DNA of 64,000 bases from Chionis minor (GCA_013398295.1 VZSF01003227.1:1174293-1238292), one strand, 5' to 3'; positions 49,990-61,069 are shown, counted from the first letter of the stretch. Made by a program: numbers and translations. Notes: a model not told the origin generated them from the letters alone.

Positions 49990-51300
49990 CAGAACAAGAA
50001 AAGCTCAGCTTTTTAAGTACCTTTTAATGACAGTTTTCTTTACCTTGAAGCCAACAGATTTCACTTTATTTTTTTTAAACTATTTCTCTAATCTTGTTCT
50101 CATAATTTGCTTTTAACTTCCAGTTGCATTTTTATTAAAAACTGCAGTTTACATTTCATTTATCCTATTCCATCCAACAGCATCACGTAAGGCCGCTCCT
50201 GATTTACTGACACAAACTGAAATCCTATACATATTTTCTCAGGTAATCAAGGACATGTTTAGCCTCCTGAAGGAGCAGTAGTTTATCATTTAGGTTTTAA
50301 GCACAAAGCGTTTGCCAAAACCCAGCCCCTGCTTTGACATTTCACTTATTACTAATTCAATGCATGATGCCAAAACTGTATTCCAGCGTATGCATCATCC
50401 TACCTCCGGCCTCCCCCTTGCTCCGGCCTTTACACCACGACTGGTCAGCCTCGTGCCAGGAAGAAACTCAAAACTGAAACCCAGAGAACTGCAAATTCAG
50501 CGTCGGCTTAAAAGCAAGTCCCTGTTATCACCTCGTGCCCTGCAAACACCAACCCCAGAGGAAAACCAACTGAATCTCACAGAGGGATTTGAGCAGGGAC
50601 ACGGTGTTTGTTCACGTTTGGGAACTGAGCGGAGCTCAGCCAGGAGCAGGATGCTGTCAGCCACCACGGTGCATAAAGATACGTCTTAGTATGGAGAAAT
50701 GGAGTTGAGCGTTCCTGGCTATAAGCTTTTTGATGAAGGACAGTATTCCTCTTCCTGAATTCTCAGTGCATCATCTTAAAGATATGCTTGTCCCGACGGT
50801 CCCTCTGCGCTCCTGGCACAGGGTGACTTTGGTGCATGGGATTGGCAGCAGCCTCCCACCCACCTCGTGGCTATAGCCAGAGCCCTGGACAATCAGTGTG
50901 GAAGATGAGCAACTTTACGAAAGCAGCAAGTAGGTAAATAGCTGTCCTAAACCCCTTCCTGTATCCCACTGCAGAGGAAAGCTGTCCAGGATGGGTTTAA
51001 CAGCTCTTTCTGTGGCCAGAGATGACATTGAGAGAAAGTAAAACTTTTTGGAAGGAAGCTATAAGTATAATGTTTCATTAAGAGGAAATGAAGGAGCTAT
51101 GTCATGGTATTGACTTACATAGTTCTATCTGATGGCATTTTATATTCCCTGCTTATCAACCCAGCTATGCCTCTGCTTTGGAAAAACTTGGGGTTCAGAC
51201 CAACTGATAGAAAAGCATTATGTGGTAAATTCCCAACACTAAGTGTGCTGGAGCCACGTCTTCACTAACCCTCTGATCTTGGGAAATATAATGGCTCATT
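49990..51300. other. non-genic unique sequence
   Basis: No gene is recognised. A 125-codon open frame at 50312-50689 has no domain or signal sequence and is not supported by splice context. Confidence 0.55.
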
Positions 51301-51323
51301 CATCTTCTCTCTTTTTTTTTCAG

Positions 51324-51626
51324 TTTTTCAGGAATTCTCCCATTGTAACGAGCCTTTGACCTAACCTCCATTTCTTCTAATACTGCCTGACATCTTCCCA
51401 TCCTATGTTAACAGTGTGTGTCTTCAGTGAAAAGCAAACCATCACTGGTGCTCTCAGGCCCCAAAGAAAAGCAACTTGGAGGAAGAAAGAAAGAGAAACC
51501 TCGACCTCGCCAGTTCTTCCCAGCAATCTGTTGCTCCAGCAACTGGAAGTCAAACAATGATGTCAAGAAGACGGAGCTGACCACTTTAAACCCTGCATCC
51601 AGTTGCCACAGCAACTAGTTTTTAAA
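51324..51626 (+). other. candidate exon, coding status doubtful
   Basis: A strong acceptor (pyrimidine tract 51303-51320 ending in CAG at 51321-51323) and a usable donor (AAA|GTAAGTGA, intron from about 51627) bracket about 300 bp. Within it a frame from 51412 runs to a TAG at 51616-51618, just before the donor, but it lacks an ATG and a stop closes it on the left. A coding exon would need a different acceptor near 51411. A non-coding RNA exon is the simpler option. I recognise no peptide. Confidence 0.22.
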
Positions 51627-51917
51627 GTAAGTGATGCCGAGTTTTTCTTTTCTCGGTAGTTAAAAAAAAAAGAATGAGGGCACAGGATGTTTACCTGGGG
51701 CTGGGGATGTTGGTTTAGGGGACTGTGCTGTAGCGCCCTGCCGAAGGGCTGGGATGGGGAGGAGGATGATGCCGTTCCCTCCCAGCGGAGCAGAGCAGCT
51801 GCTTGGAAGCAAATTGCTTTGCTCTTCCTTTCACCAAAGGAAATGCCAGAGAAGCAGCAAACTCTGCTGCCAGATGCCACATGGACACCAAATGTTCCCC
51901 CACCAGCTCACACCAGC

Positions 51918-52150
51918 CCGCGCTGCCGAGGCGCGGAGGGGAGGGCTCGCCGTCTCGCTTTCATCCCTCCTGCCCTGAGCTCCCTCAGCTGTCGCAGCCC
52001 CATCTGTCCCGCAAGCCGCTGGCCGTGCTGGGCAGCTTACTGGCTTCAAACAAGGAGGACAGGTGCTGGGGGGCACGGGGGGGCCCTTCGGCCACCCCTG
52101 AGCAGAAGCTCTTTTCCAGCCCCCGCTCCCCTCCCGCCCTTTCCCCAGGC
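51918..52150. other. small CpG-dense patch
   Basis: About twelve CpG dinucleotides occur in the first 115 bp, with more to 52150, much denser than elsewhere in the window. GC content is high and several overlapping open frames result. It may be a small orphan CpG island next to the candidate exon at 51.3-51.6 kb. No TATA box or clear initiator is seen. Confidence 0.45.
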
Positions 52151-52702
52151 TCCTGGGTAGCTCTTTTGTTTGGGACCGTCAGTTTGCAGCTTCCCAAGAA
52201 CCAAAAACTGGGGCAAAAACCCACAGCGTTGCAATTTCACTCCATATAAAAATAAAAAAAAAAATTCCCCCAGCCCTCTGCATCTCAAGGGCTAAGAGAG
52301 GAGATGGGGCAAGAGCTGTCTATGTCCCTGCAGGGACAGGACCTGTCCCCTTTCGGAGGTTACAGCCAACCCTTTGGCTGACTAGACCATCTACTGCCGT
52401 AGCTTCTTTGCACTTGGAGCACATTGTTTCCCAGAGCAGCCATCCACGTGGAGCTGGTGTGAAACAGAGCTGGGAGACAAAAGACAACCTTTGCCCATGC
52501 TCCCTGATTGGAAAGACCCCACCAAGCTGACCAGCCACACCACAGACCTCCTAAGGAGCCGCCAACCCCCGCATGCCTGCAAGGAACGATGTGATTAACT
52601 CTTCCACTGATTCATTCTTATCCATTTATCTAATACAAACCATTTCTTACTCCATTAGGCCCTTGCCCTTACTGAGTAATCCCCGGTTGTATCATGCTTT
52701 GG

Positions 52703-52795
52703 AATTAGTCTGTAAGGTCCTCAGGGCAGGGATCATGCTTTGGAAGGTGCCTCACAGACTTTAGGCCATTGCTAAATTAATAAGAACATAATAAA
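52703..52795 (+). repeat. L2-type LINE (or LINE-tailed SINE) 3' end
   Basis: 'ttagtctgtaaggtcctcag' with 'ggcagggatcatgcttt', then 'ggtgcctcacaga' and an AT tail with 'aataagaacataataaaa', follow the order of the L2-type 3' end ('agactgtaagctccttggggcagggac...gcgcctagcaca...aataaa'). Diverged but well ordered. Confidence 0.65.
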
Positions 52796-52799
52796 AGTA

Positions 52800-53000
52800 T
52801 TAGAGAGCTCTACCGAGGGAGGCATTGTTATGCCCCAGAGGCAGCATATCTGGTTAACAACCCTGAAAAGAAATGCCAACAACATTAGCCTCTGCCCCTA
52901 CATCCCTCTGCCTAATGTAAAATTAAATAGCTACAAATTACCTATCTATTTTTCTATCTGCCTAGGCAATTAGCCCGTGCTCATTACCGGACATATGGGG
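52800..53000. promoter_or_regulatory. weak candidate regulatory block
   Basis: Directly after the L2-type tail lies a clean AT-rich segment with 'aaattaaatagctacaaatt' and 'aggcaattagcccgtgctca', containing CAATTA/TAATTT-like words. Texture only. Confidence 0.2.
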
Positions 53001-53319
53001 ATACATCCAAGCATGCAGGCACTCATTGAGACAGGAGGCACAACACACGACGTGGCACGAGTGGATTCTCCCAGGCCTCTGCTCCATTGTAAAATTTACC
53101 ATTAAACCCACAATACACTGGGCCATCGGCGGACACCAGAAAAAAATCTGTTTCCTCCTAGGGGAGGGGAAAAGCCTGCAAAATCCAGCCTAAAAAGTGT
53201 CCAATGAGCAAACCAAGAGACGACAGCGGCAAACAGGCTGCAAAAGCGCTATCGAAGCGTGTGCAGGACAGGGAGGAGCAGCCAGGGATGTTTATTCATA
53301 TGGGAAAGACAAACACCAA

Positions 53320-53730
53320 ACTATAAGCAAATGTGGCTCAGCGCATTCATTTGCAATTAAAGCTCGTGCATACATCTCCATTAATATAAGGTGCACCCTA
53401 CCGATGAGCCAGCCTGTTGCCAACCGTGCGTTGTCAGGAATAAACCCACCGAACTGCAGCAATGGGACAGCTGAGCATCCAAATAGCCTGGAAGAAAATT
53501 CAGGCTGTGGTTCTCCAGTTGGAAGGAGTGAGTAGGACCCCCCTTATGGCCCGACACAGACGTGGGCTGATTTGGGCACCCCAGCAGCATCCCCCCCCTC
53601 CACTATCACTCCATTAAGCAAAGAATGCTGTATCGAATGCGCCTTAATCCAGTGAAGTTCAAGCCCTGCGTTTTGCAATGGGAGGGTAATGCTATATTTT
53701 TATTCAGCGCGGGATCAGAGGTCTGATGAA
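53320..53730. promoter_or_regulatory. weak candidate regulatory blocks
   Basis: Two neighbouring clean segments, 53335-53470 ('cattcatttgcaattaaagc', 'ctccattaatataaggtgca') and 53600-53720 ('atcactccattaagcaaag', 'tgcgccttaatccagtg'), carry octamer-like ATTTGCAA and several TTAAT/ATTAA words. A 112-codon frame crosses them without a recognisable domain. Confidence 0.25.
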
Positions 53731-54000
53731 ACCTCATGTTGCCAACATAAAAGTGGAAGGAGCTTTAGCTAATCCCAAGGAAAATGAAGTCCACCTCTGT
53801 CTCCCCGCACCCCTCCTGAAAAGAATGAAAATGCAAACCCCACATTTGACTCTCTTGGAAGAGAAAATTCCCTGCTGTCCTCAGATGGTTAAAACATGCA
53901 GCTTTAGTGGGCTGCATAAGGAATAGCAATTACATACCCTTCACCTCTTGCCAGCTTGGAGGGGCTTTTTTGGTGGGGTTTTGTTCTGAATCTTTCAACT

Positions 54001-54029
54001 GTTTGGGTTTTTTTTGGGGGGGGCAGGGG
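54001..54029 (+). other. plus-strand G-quadruplex candidate
   Basis: GGG (54005-54007), an 8-T loop, then eight G (54016-54023), CA and four G (54026-54029). Splitting the eight-G run gives four G runs; one loop is 8 nt, slightly over the usual limit of 7. It lies about 130 bp upstream of the assembly gap. Confidence 0.4.
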
Positions 54030-54140
54030 AAGTCCCAGTCCTTCTTCTGGGGGAAACACTCTCACTCTCCATAAGAAAGGGTGGTTTAAGGGGGAAGAAA
54101 ACAGGAGAAGGGAGTTCACAGGCTGCCCACATGTCATTTA

Positions 54141-54200
54141 AAAAAAAAAAAAAAANNNNNNNNNNNNNNNNNNNNNNNNNNNNAAAAAAAAAAAAAAAAA
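54141..54200. repeat. A-tract interrupted by the assembly gap
   Basis: Fifteen A (54141-54155) precede the gap and seventeen A (54184-54200) follow it, with a purine-rich GA stretch beyond (54201-54230). The true tract is probably one long A or GA-rich run of unknown length. Confidence 0.9.
54156..54183. other. assembly gap, 28 N
   Basis: Twenty-eight unresolved bases inside an A homopolymer. The size may be arbitrary. Open frames crossing it are meaningless. Confidence 0.99.
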
Positions 54201-54519
54201 GAAGGAAAAAGAAAAGAGAGAGAGAAAGAAGGGCCAGGTCTGCAGAAGAGTTAGCCTGGCCATATTAAAGGAGCAGGTGTTGTACTGAGTTAATTTATCT
54301 GGAAGGAGACCTGAGCAAATCCCAGCAGCCCCGCTGAGAAGAAAAGCTTTGTATGCTGACACAAAGCTCTCCCCGCTGCAGCATTTCCCTTGCTGTCTTC
54401 CCTTCCCTCCTCTTCAGCTTCTCCTAATTGCATGCCTAATGTCCTCTGACAAGTGCCTCAGATGGTCCAACAACAGCCCTATCACCCACCCTCCATGCCC
54501 CACTCCCTATCCCTGATCA

Positions 54520-54536
54520 TTATTATTATTATTTTC
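54520..54536. repeat. short (ATT)n repeat
   Basis: About five ATT units followed by TTT. Confidence 0.8.
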
Positions 54537-54799
54537 ACAGCATCCATCCCTGCAAAGCCCAGGCTGCTCTTGATTGCTCTCTAACACAACCGTGTCCGCT
54601 GAGGAACGGCAAAACACTCCTTCTACCACACTGAGGACAGGGTTGCTCGGCCGTTACGACATTGCTGCAATGTCTGGCACGAGGAACAGTGCAAATGGGG
54701 CTCCAAAGATTCCTCTTTTGAGGCTGCAAACCCAGGGCCCACATCAAAGCCGGCTGTTTGTCTGATGTTTGCTTTGAATGATGGTGTCTGAGGGAGGGG

Positions 54800-54960
54800 G
54801 CCTATCTGCCTGCCATGCCATGAATATGTGCATTATTGGCATAGCCTCCAGCCACGCCACAAGCTGTGTGTCAATTAAAACGTGGATCTGGAGAGCAGCA
54901 AGCCCAGGCAAGTAAAGATGGGAAAGAAGGTTATTCTTTGTAAAGCCGCGAAAATAGGTG
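54800..54960. promoter_or_regulatory. weak candidate conserved non-coding block
   Basis: 'ccatgaatatgtgcattatt' and 'gtgtgtcaattaaaacgtgg' give a clean segment with a homeodomain CAATTA and TGCATTATT words. No repeats or frames. Texture-based only. Confidence 0.25.
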
Positions 54961-54964
54961 GATG

Positions 54965-57210
54965 GTCTTCACATGAGGTGGAAGAGGAACGATCTGACAA
55001 CATCTTCTGTTGACAATGAGAAGAGGTCCGGGTTCAACAAGGATAGTCCTGGCATTTCTCACTCTCAAATGCGTGCCCAGAAAACAGCATTTCCCTGGGA
55101 TCCCGGGCTTTTACACAGAAATCACCATTTCCATCAGGCTGCAGCGTCCACCCTTGCTGCCGACCGCTTGTACAAAACACAGAGCAAGTCTCCAGCAGCT
55201 CTGCTGCACTTTGGGACTTCTCTTCTTCTCTTAGTAGGACTTTCCTCTGGGAATAGAGGCCAGCGTGGCAGCAGAATGGAAACCAACACCTTCAAGGGCT
55301 GGTTTTCCCAGTGGCATGAAGACGTGCTACTGTTTCCCTACTGCCCGTACCATTGCTAGCGCCACAGCAAGGTGGAGGCACTGGGAAGAGAGAGGGAACA
55401 GGCTCTCATCCTCGTTCTCTGCAGCTGCAGGAGATGCACGCCGGGCAGCTCGAATAACCTCATGTCCACACCACCGGCATCAACCCACGTATTGGCCACC
55501 CACAGCGAGCTGCAGCCACCACCGACCACAGGGAGGGGACAAAGAGGGTGGGAACAGTGTTCCCTCTCCATCCTCAACTGCACCTTCACGCTGCAGGGAC
55601 AGGGAATCTGCTACGGCCATTCAGAGAGAAAGAAGGTGCCCATCAGACAAGGGTTACCCAGCACTGAATTATTCAGACTGAAATCCGTTTCTTTGTCAGG
55701 AACGGAAGGTTCCCTTGTGCACCTGGGGGGGAAAGGAAGGTTTCAGGATGCCAGTGAGCAGCAACAGGTATCCCATTCAAAAACTGCTCGGAGGTTTCAT
55801 CACACAGCGAAGTTAAAACAAAAGGCACCCCTTTAAGATACAGCGAAAGGAAAAGCATGTTGGGGAGGAGAGGGAGGAGCTGTGGGAAGCGATGAGAGCA
55901 GCTGGAGAAAAATTCCAGGGGGACAGATAGACAGGCAGTCACAAAGTCTGTTAATTATTTAAAAAATAAACTAACACAGAAAAGGACGTCCTGGGGAGGA
56001 GGGGGAGGGGGAGGCAGAACCTGAGGGTACCCATCAATTATACACACAAACCAGCTCAGGGACACTGCGAATAAGGGTCCTGTGGGCATCCTCATGGAGA
56101 TGTCACCAGAAGCTGGCCCCATCCCACCACTCCTGACACAGTACCTTTGTGACCCTCCGTTACCCCGGTTCATTGTGTTTTGCAACTTGAGTTGAAATCC
56201 ACAAGAGGAAACAAAGGAACACAAAGGAAGGCACGGCAATGGTTTGCGTTTCTAATTGCATTGCAACTGCATTTTCACCTGGCACCACCATGGCACGCAG
56301 TGAACCGGCCAGCCTGGGAGCCTCCCTCCCTCCTGAGTTTGGGAACAGTGACCACAACAAACAGCTGGGTTTAAACAGCTGGTGTTAAAGCAGAAGCCAA
56401 CTGCATCCAGGTTGCTGCTTCCAGATCAAGGTAAGCAAAGCTATGAGGCAGGAGACTCAGGAAATAAATCTGTCCCTTAACAACCAGCTTTCCCAACTGG
56501 AGCTTGGACTGATGTGGAGCAGCATCTCTGGAGCTGCACATCCTCAGTTTTCAATAGGACCAGGTCACACACATCACTCCTGGGGACTACGTAACATGAT
56601 TTTTCTTGGCTGAACAGCCGCCGACACTGTTGGCCTTCAGATCATTCTTTCCGAGAGTTCCATTAACAAACAACAACCAAAACACAAACTTTAAGTGGCA
56701 AAAGTATTTCTTCCTGGTTTTAACATTTTCTTATAATTTGAGTCTTGAATTGATAGCCCAATATATTCAGTAAAGCTCTGATCTAGAAAGGTGGAAGCTT
56801 AGAGGGGAAGAATCATTTAAGGTTCAGAAGGGGGTAGTCCTGCATCCCACATTCACTTCTGTTGGTTCTTGTTATGATGAGAAAATATAAAATATTCACT
56901 AGAAACCAGCAGCACTAACTTGCCTTATGCACACCATCAAATAACCATCAAACAGTAACAGCTTTGGCTTAAAAACGGGTGAAGCTGGAAGTCAAGTTTT
57001 CAGCCTACAAGTGTGGAGACCCATGGCCCATTACAGAACCTTAACCCATGCAAGGTCATCCTAATTCCTCCTACTCCTCTACTCTTGGTTTATACAGGAA
57101 CTAACGTCTTCTCTTTGCATTGAGCTCCTCCTTAAAACATTCCGAAATGTGCAGCTTGCAGGCAAGAGGGGCGATGTGCGTTTGATAGAAACCACCCATA
57201 TAAATGAAAC
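54965..57210. other. non-genic sequence
   Basis: No gene is supported. Overlapping open frames of 133-154 codons at 54.9-55.8 kb occupy a stop-poor GC-moderate region and have no domain. A G-rich stretch at 55992-56013 has three long G runs, one short of a quadruplex pattern. A donor-like AAG|GTAAGC near 56430 has no convincing acceptor upstream. Confidence 0.55.
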
Positions 57211-57219
57211 CACAATTTT

Positions 57220-57660
57220 TACGATAAATCGTCAAATGGGCAAACACGCAGAAACTGTATCTGCCATAATGATTTATTTAAAATAAACAAATCCAGCTGT
57301 GGTAAAATAACGAGTTCTTCGCAAACACACACACAAATTCTGGCTATTTCATTACGAACATATTAAATCTAGTCCCTCAACTCCAGCTCTTGATGATAAT
57401 TAAATACACATAAACGTACTGTACTGCAGTGAATTTGCTCCTGGTAATTTGCATAGTAGAAGATAATTATTCTGGCAATTATATGCGGTGCAACATGCCT
57501 CCTCTTTACGTGCACCGCAAATCTCTTCTGATGCATTTGCGTCACCCTTGAAGAAGTTAATGAAGGCCCCCTTCCTATTAATAGCATGATACAGTGGGTT
57601 CACAGTGGCTTGGCCTCACGTGTTTGGAGCTCCGCTTCATTTACGTGTTTGGGATAACTT
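57220..57660. promoter_or_regulatory. putative conserved enhancer-like block (best in window)
   Basis: Motifs are packed closely: TAATTA at 57397-57402 and 57464-57469, a perfect POU octamer ATTTGCAT at 57447-57454, a 9-bp-arm inverted repeat at 57484-57519, ATGCAT at 57531-57536, TTGCGTCA (an ATF/C-EBP-like word) at 57537-57544 and an E-box CACGTG at 57617-57622. The word ACGTGTTTGG occurs twice, 25 bp apart (57618 and 57643). No coding frame of note, no repeats apart from a short CA run near 57326. This is what a deeply conserved developmental element looks like, but conservation was not tested. Confidence 0.45.
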
Positions 57661-57669
57661 TTGTTGCTA

Positions 57670-58780
57670 GGGCTGGTGCTGCAAACCTCTTGCTGCCTTT
57701 AAACAGGCAGCTCCTTTGCTGGAAGTAAAGTGTTTTCCATTTGTTATTTATTATATTGGTCATTTGTCCAATTGTGCTAGCCTTGTCCCGTGATTAACCA
57801 AACAGTGCCAAGGCATCCTTCAGTTCAAGGGAACTAATCAGTTCGTTCCCCTCCTGTCCAGTCTATTTAACCTGTCACGCATGGGGATGATGCATCTCTG
57901 ACCGAGGAGAAAAGACACAGACCTGCATCCATTTAGGTGAGACGCCTCGTCCCAGACTAAGCTTTAGAGTCCCCAGGTTTAGAAAGTAGTTCCCAGCCAG
58001 CAGCAGGAGCGAAGGGAAGGATGTATGGGGCAGAAGAGGAGCATCAAGGAAAATAAAGCCACAGGGCAGATTCCCAGGGCTGAGTTTTGCTCAGCCAGAA
58101 AGCCCAGCCTTTTCTTCTCTAAAGGCGTTCCTCTTTGAACATAGGTCATAAAAGCCTGCGAGAAAGCCTTCTCTCCCTCTTGAGGCTGCATCCTGAGCTA
58201 CAGCCAGCCATGCCAGCAGAATTCCTGTACTTCAGCCCCCAGCCTGGCCTAAAAGGCAGGAGGTGCCTCTCAGGACTTCCAGCACCTCCTGATCTCCAGA
58301 GGGTATCACTGCTCCAGTGACATGGCTCAAGCGTTTAAGGATGGGAGGCATATATGATAAATTTTGGTGAATCAAATCCCGATTTTTGGAAAATATTTGA
58401 GAATTGCTTTGTTGCCAATCCACATCTTATAATAAAGGATGAGAGCCCAGGGAGATGTCCAAGACAAAACAGAGAGCACAAAACCTATCTGAGAGGTGAG
58501 ACCATCACCACGGGCGGCTTCTCTCCCTGCCCCAACAGCTCCTGGTCAATTCCTCACAGCCTGGGAGCAGTTTCTGCTGGTGTTGCTGCCTCTGCCCTTG
58601 TACCCCATGCTGCTCCAGCTCCCCTCAGCTCTTGCCCAAAGCCGTTTCTCTCACCCCTGAGCAACCCTCCCTTTTTGCTGTCCTCCCTTCACGCTGTGAT
58701 TTTAACTGAGGTTTAGTCTGCTTGCACAGTCTGGCGAGAGTAAAGATGGCCTAGGGTGATTGCCTGGGCAGGGGAGAGTC
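57670..58780. other. non-genic unique sequence
   Basis: The first 200 bp continue the AT-rich texture of the preceding block ('ccatttgttatttattatat', 'cgtgattaaccaaacagtgc'). After that, ordinary sequence with short overlapping frames and no recognised gene. Confidence 0.5.
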
Positions 58781-58784
58781 ACAT

Positions 58785-58905
58785 CTGCTTCTCCCCTCTG
58801 CCACCGACTTCTCATCTAGCCATGGGCATGCTACTTCACCTCTTTCTGTCTACCACTGCCTCCTTCAAAGTGCTGTTCACACATATCTGCTAAAGGCTGG
58901 GAACA
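58785..58905 (+). repeat. MIR-type SINE, sense orientation
   Basis: 'cctctgccaccgacttctca', 'gccatgggcatgctacttca' and 'cctctttctgtc' follow the MIR order 'ctctgccactgacttgctgt', 'gaccttgggcaagtcacttcacctctctgtgcc'; 'aaagtgctgttcac' and 'cactttgaa' can be the decayed 3' part. Confidence 0.65.
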
Positions 58906-58909
58906 CTTT

Positions 58910-59865
58910 GAACATGATGTCAGCCACCAGCCACTTCAGAAAACCTTGTCCATTACAGCTGGATGTTTATCCTTTGGTGAAACCACAACTCTACCAACGT
59001 CCAGAGTTGGAGACTCTGTCCTTCAGCAGATGGTGGGTTTCACCCTCCCTTCCCGAGGGTCACGGTCAACGCTGCAGTCTGACCCAGCCCACATGCCCTC
59101 CAGACGTGTCGCAGCTCTCCAACTAGCCCCAAACTCACCTGAAGGTCCAGCAAAGCAGGAGGGGTGGGATATGGCCACCCAACGCTCTCCAGCACTGAGG
59201 CCCGCTGGCTGCTGCTGGGGTGTGAAAAGGAAGGGGGAAAATGCAACAAAAGACAAGAATAAAAAGACTTACAGTCCAGAGCATGATTAGGAAGAACGTA
59301 CCCCTTTTTTTCTCTCAGAGTTAGTCTTTTTTTGTTTTTCTCTTTTTGGCCTGGCTTGTGGCTGCCTGCGGCTCCCTTTACTGGTTGCCTAGCAGGGCGA
59401 GCATTCATGGCAATCTGAGGTACACCATGGATGCTCCCTGGAAGCAGCCTGCTATTTCCTACCCAGATGTCTTTTATTTTGGTCAGTGTCATTGCTCGAA
59501 GAGCCACAATAGCACTTTATTTCCATGGCACGCATCTTCAGATAATCTAGTGACAACCTTGCCTTACCTTCAGCTATGTTGGGCCCTAGATGAATGCCAC
59601 ATACCAAATAATTCAAAACAAATCAAGAAGGCTAAACTTGTTAATCCTTCCATTCTGCAAGGCCAAAGGGTTATTTTACAAAGCACAAACACTCAGGCTA
59701 CACAGTTCTGCTCAAGTGCCCTGTAACAGTCAAGAACAGCTGAAGCAATTAGCAATGCCCCATCTCCTCCAAAAGGCACAAACTCCAGGGAAGGAATCAA
59801 TAGGAAAACCTTACAACACAGAGCCCTTAGCTCGAGACACGTTTTAGGGATAAAGCTTTTAAAAG
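58910..59865. other. non-genic unique sequence
   Basis: No gene is recognised. Overlapping frames of 114-155 codons on both strands between 58.9 and 59.7 kb have no domain signature. Confidence 0.5.
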
Positions 59866-59869
59866 GCAG

Positions 59870-60005
59870 GGGATAAGATGCTAGACTAGGACTTAAGAAA
59901 GGGTGAACTCTACCCTTGCATATTTGGCCGTGCCATAGAGCCTTGGGTTCCCCGGTGTAAAATGTAAGATAATGATATTTGTTGCCTTCAAAAATCATTT
60001 GAAGT
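59870..60005 (+). repeat. MIR-type SINE, sense orientation
   Basis: 'gatgctagactaggacttaa' with 'gaactctaccc', then 'gagccttgggttccccggtg' and 'taaaatgtaagataatgata' with 'gttgcctt', fit the MIR order 'actaggactcaggagacctgggttc', 'cagtttccccatctgtaaaatggggataatgatacttacctt'. Part of the centre is deleted. Confidence 0.65.
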
Positions 60006-60009
60006 CCAC

Positions 60010-60610
60010 TAACAAAACAGGCTAAATAAGAACTATATCTCTGAGTTATTTATACCCTCCTTTTATTTAACGGAATAGTTTTAACACTTGTAGAAGTGCC
60101 AGAAGAGACACAGGGAAAAAATGTTTCTGCAAAATTCCAACCACAGGCACCGCACATGCTAGAGATGAACCAGCTCCTTCTGGTTCATTTTTGAATGAGA
60201 TCTGTGACATGTCCGCTTGTCCAAGCAGGAGGTTCGGTTTGCTGACTCCTGCAGTCCTACATCTCTAAAAATTGCACTTTTTACAGACAGGAAAGGGAAA
60301 AGGTTCTCATACACTTGCTGGCTACATGATGGATGGAGAGTCAGTTCAACCTCTGGAACATATTGCGTCTATTCTTGTTAACAGAAGTTGAGTGCAGGTT
60401 TCCAAAAATTTGCCTGAAAGGTGAAGACTACCCAGAGCTTTCAAATTTAGAAATTTCATCTTACCAACTCTGTATATCACCTAAGAAAATGCTTGTGATT
60501 TGTTTATGCCTTTCATCATCATATGAGCACCTAACACCTCAGTCACATAAAACACTGAGAACAGGACTTAGAAAGATATTCTGATTATAAAACTGATTTA
60601 TTGTTTACTC
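60010..60610. other. non-genic unique sequence
   Basis: No gene or repeat is recognised. Confidence 0.55.
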
Positions 60611-60614
60611 TCAC

Positions 60615-60693
60615 AGGCCTTAGTTGTTACTTCCACTGAAGTCAATGGGAGTTTTGCCATCAACTTCAATAGGGTGGAGCAGAGCCAGGGACT
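60615..60693. repeat. ancient amniote repeat with inverted core
   Basis: 'ccactgaagtcaatgggagt' followed by 'tttgccatcaacttcaatag' is a hallmark phrase of old reptile/bird repeats ('cattgaagtcaatgggagttttgccattgacttcaatggg'). The two halves remain largely complementary around 'gagttttgcc'. Because the core is palindromic, strand is not assigned; family probably LINE-derived. Confidence 0.72.
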
Positions 60694-60879
60694 TTTGTCT
60701 GTCAATTCCTTGTGGATCATTTACAGCTTTCCAAGCACCACTGCAAAAATAAACTTCAGATTTTTAAAAAACCACATGCACACACAACAAAAAACAACTG
60801 GAGTTAAAATGTGCATAAATACCCAAAGAGAACCACTGGCACAATATCCCTACAGTATTTCAGAATAGCTCATTATTTA

Positions 60880-61065
60880 CTCATTAAATCAGTAAACGAC
60901 AGCTCCATTTTTCAGGATCAGCAGCATGTGCATTTCTCTCATCGGGGATCAAATGGATCCACGATGCCAGGTACATAATTTGCTCTTGAATATAGATCAA
61001 GTCTCAATATAATAAGCTGGGCTTGAGATATATTGGGCTTATATAAATAAATAAGTGACACTGCT
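60880..61065. promoter_or_regulatory. weak candidate conserved non-coding block
   Basis: AT-rich and clean, with 'tactcattaaatcagtaaac', 'aggtacataatttgctcttg' and 'cttatataaataaataagtg'. The word gggctt occurs twice flanking a GATATAT stretch. Texture only. Confidence 0.22.
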
Positions 61066-61069
61066 CAGG

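Noticed and set aside
51687..52288. Overlapping open frames of 147-157 codons
   Set aside because: They lie in the CpG-dense patch in multiple phases and both strands, with proline/serine/arginine-rich translations and no family signature.
54014..54268. Lysine-rich open frame crossing the N gap
   Set aside because: It is a translation of the A tract and unknown bases.
54958..55836. Open frames of 133, 138 and 154 codons in three phases
   Set aside because: Mutually overlapping, no recognised domain and no splice or promoter context.
55990..56015. G-rich stretch as quadruplex
   Set aside because: Only three runs of three or more G; the five-G runs cannot be split into two.
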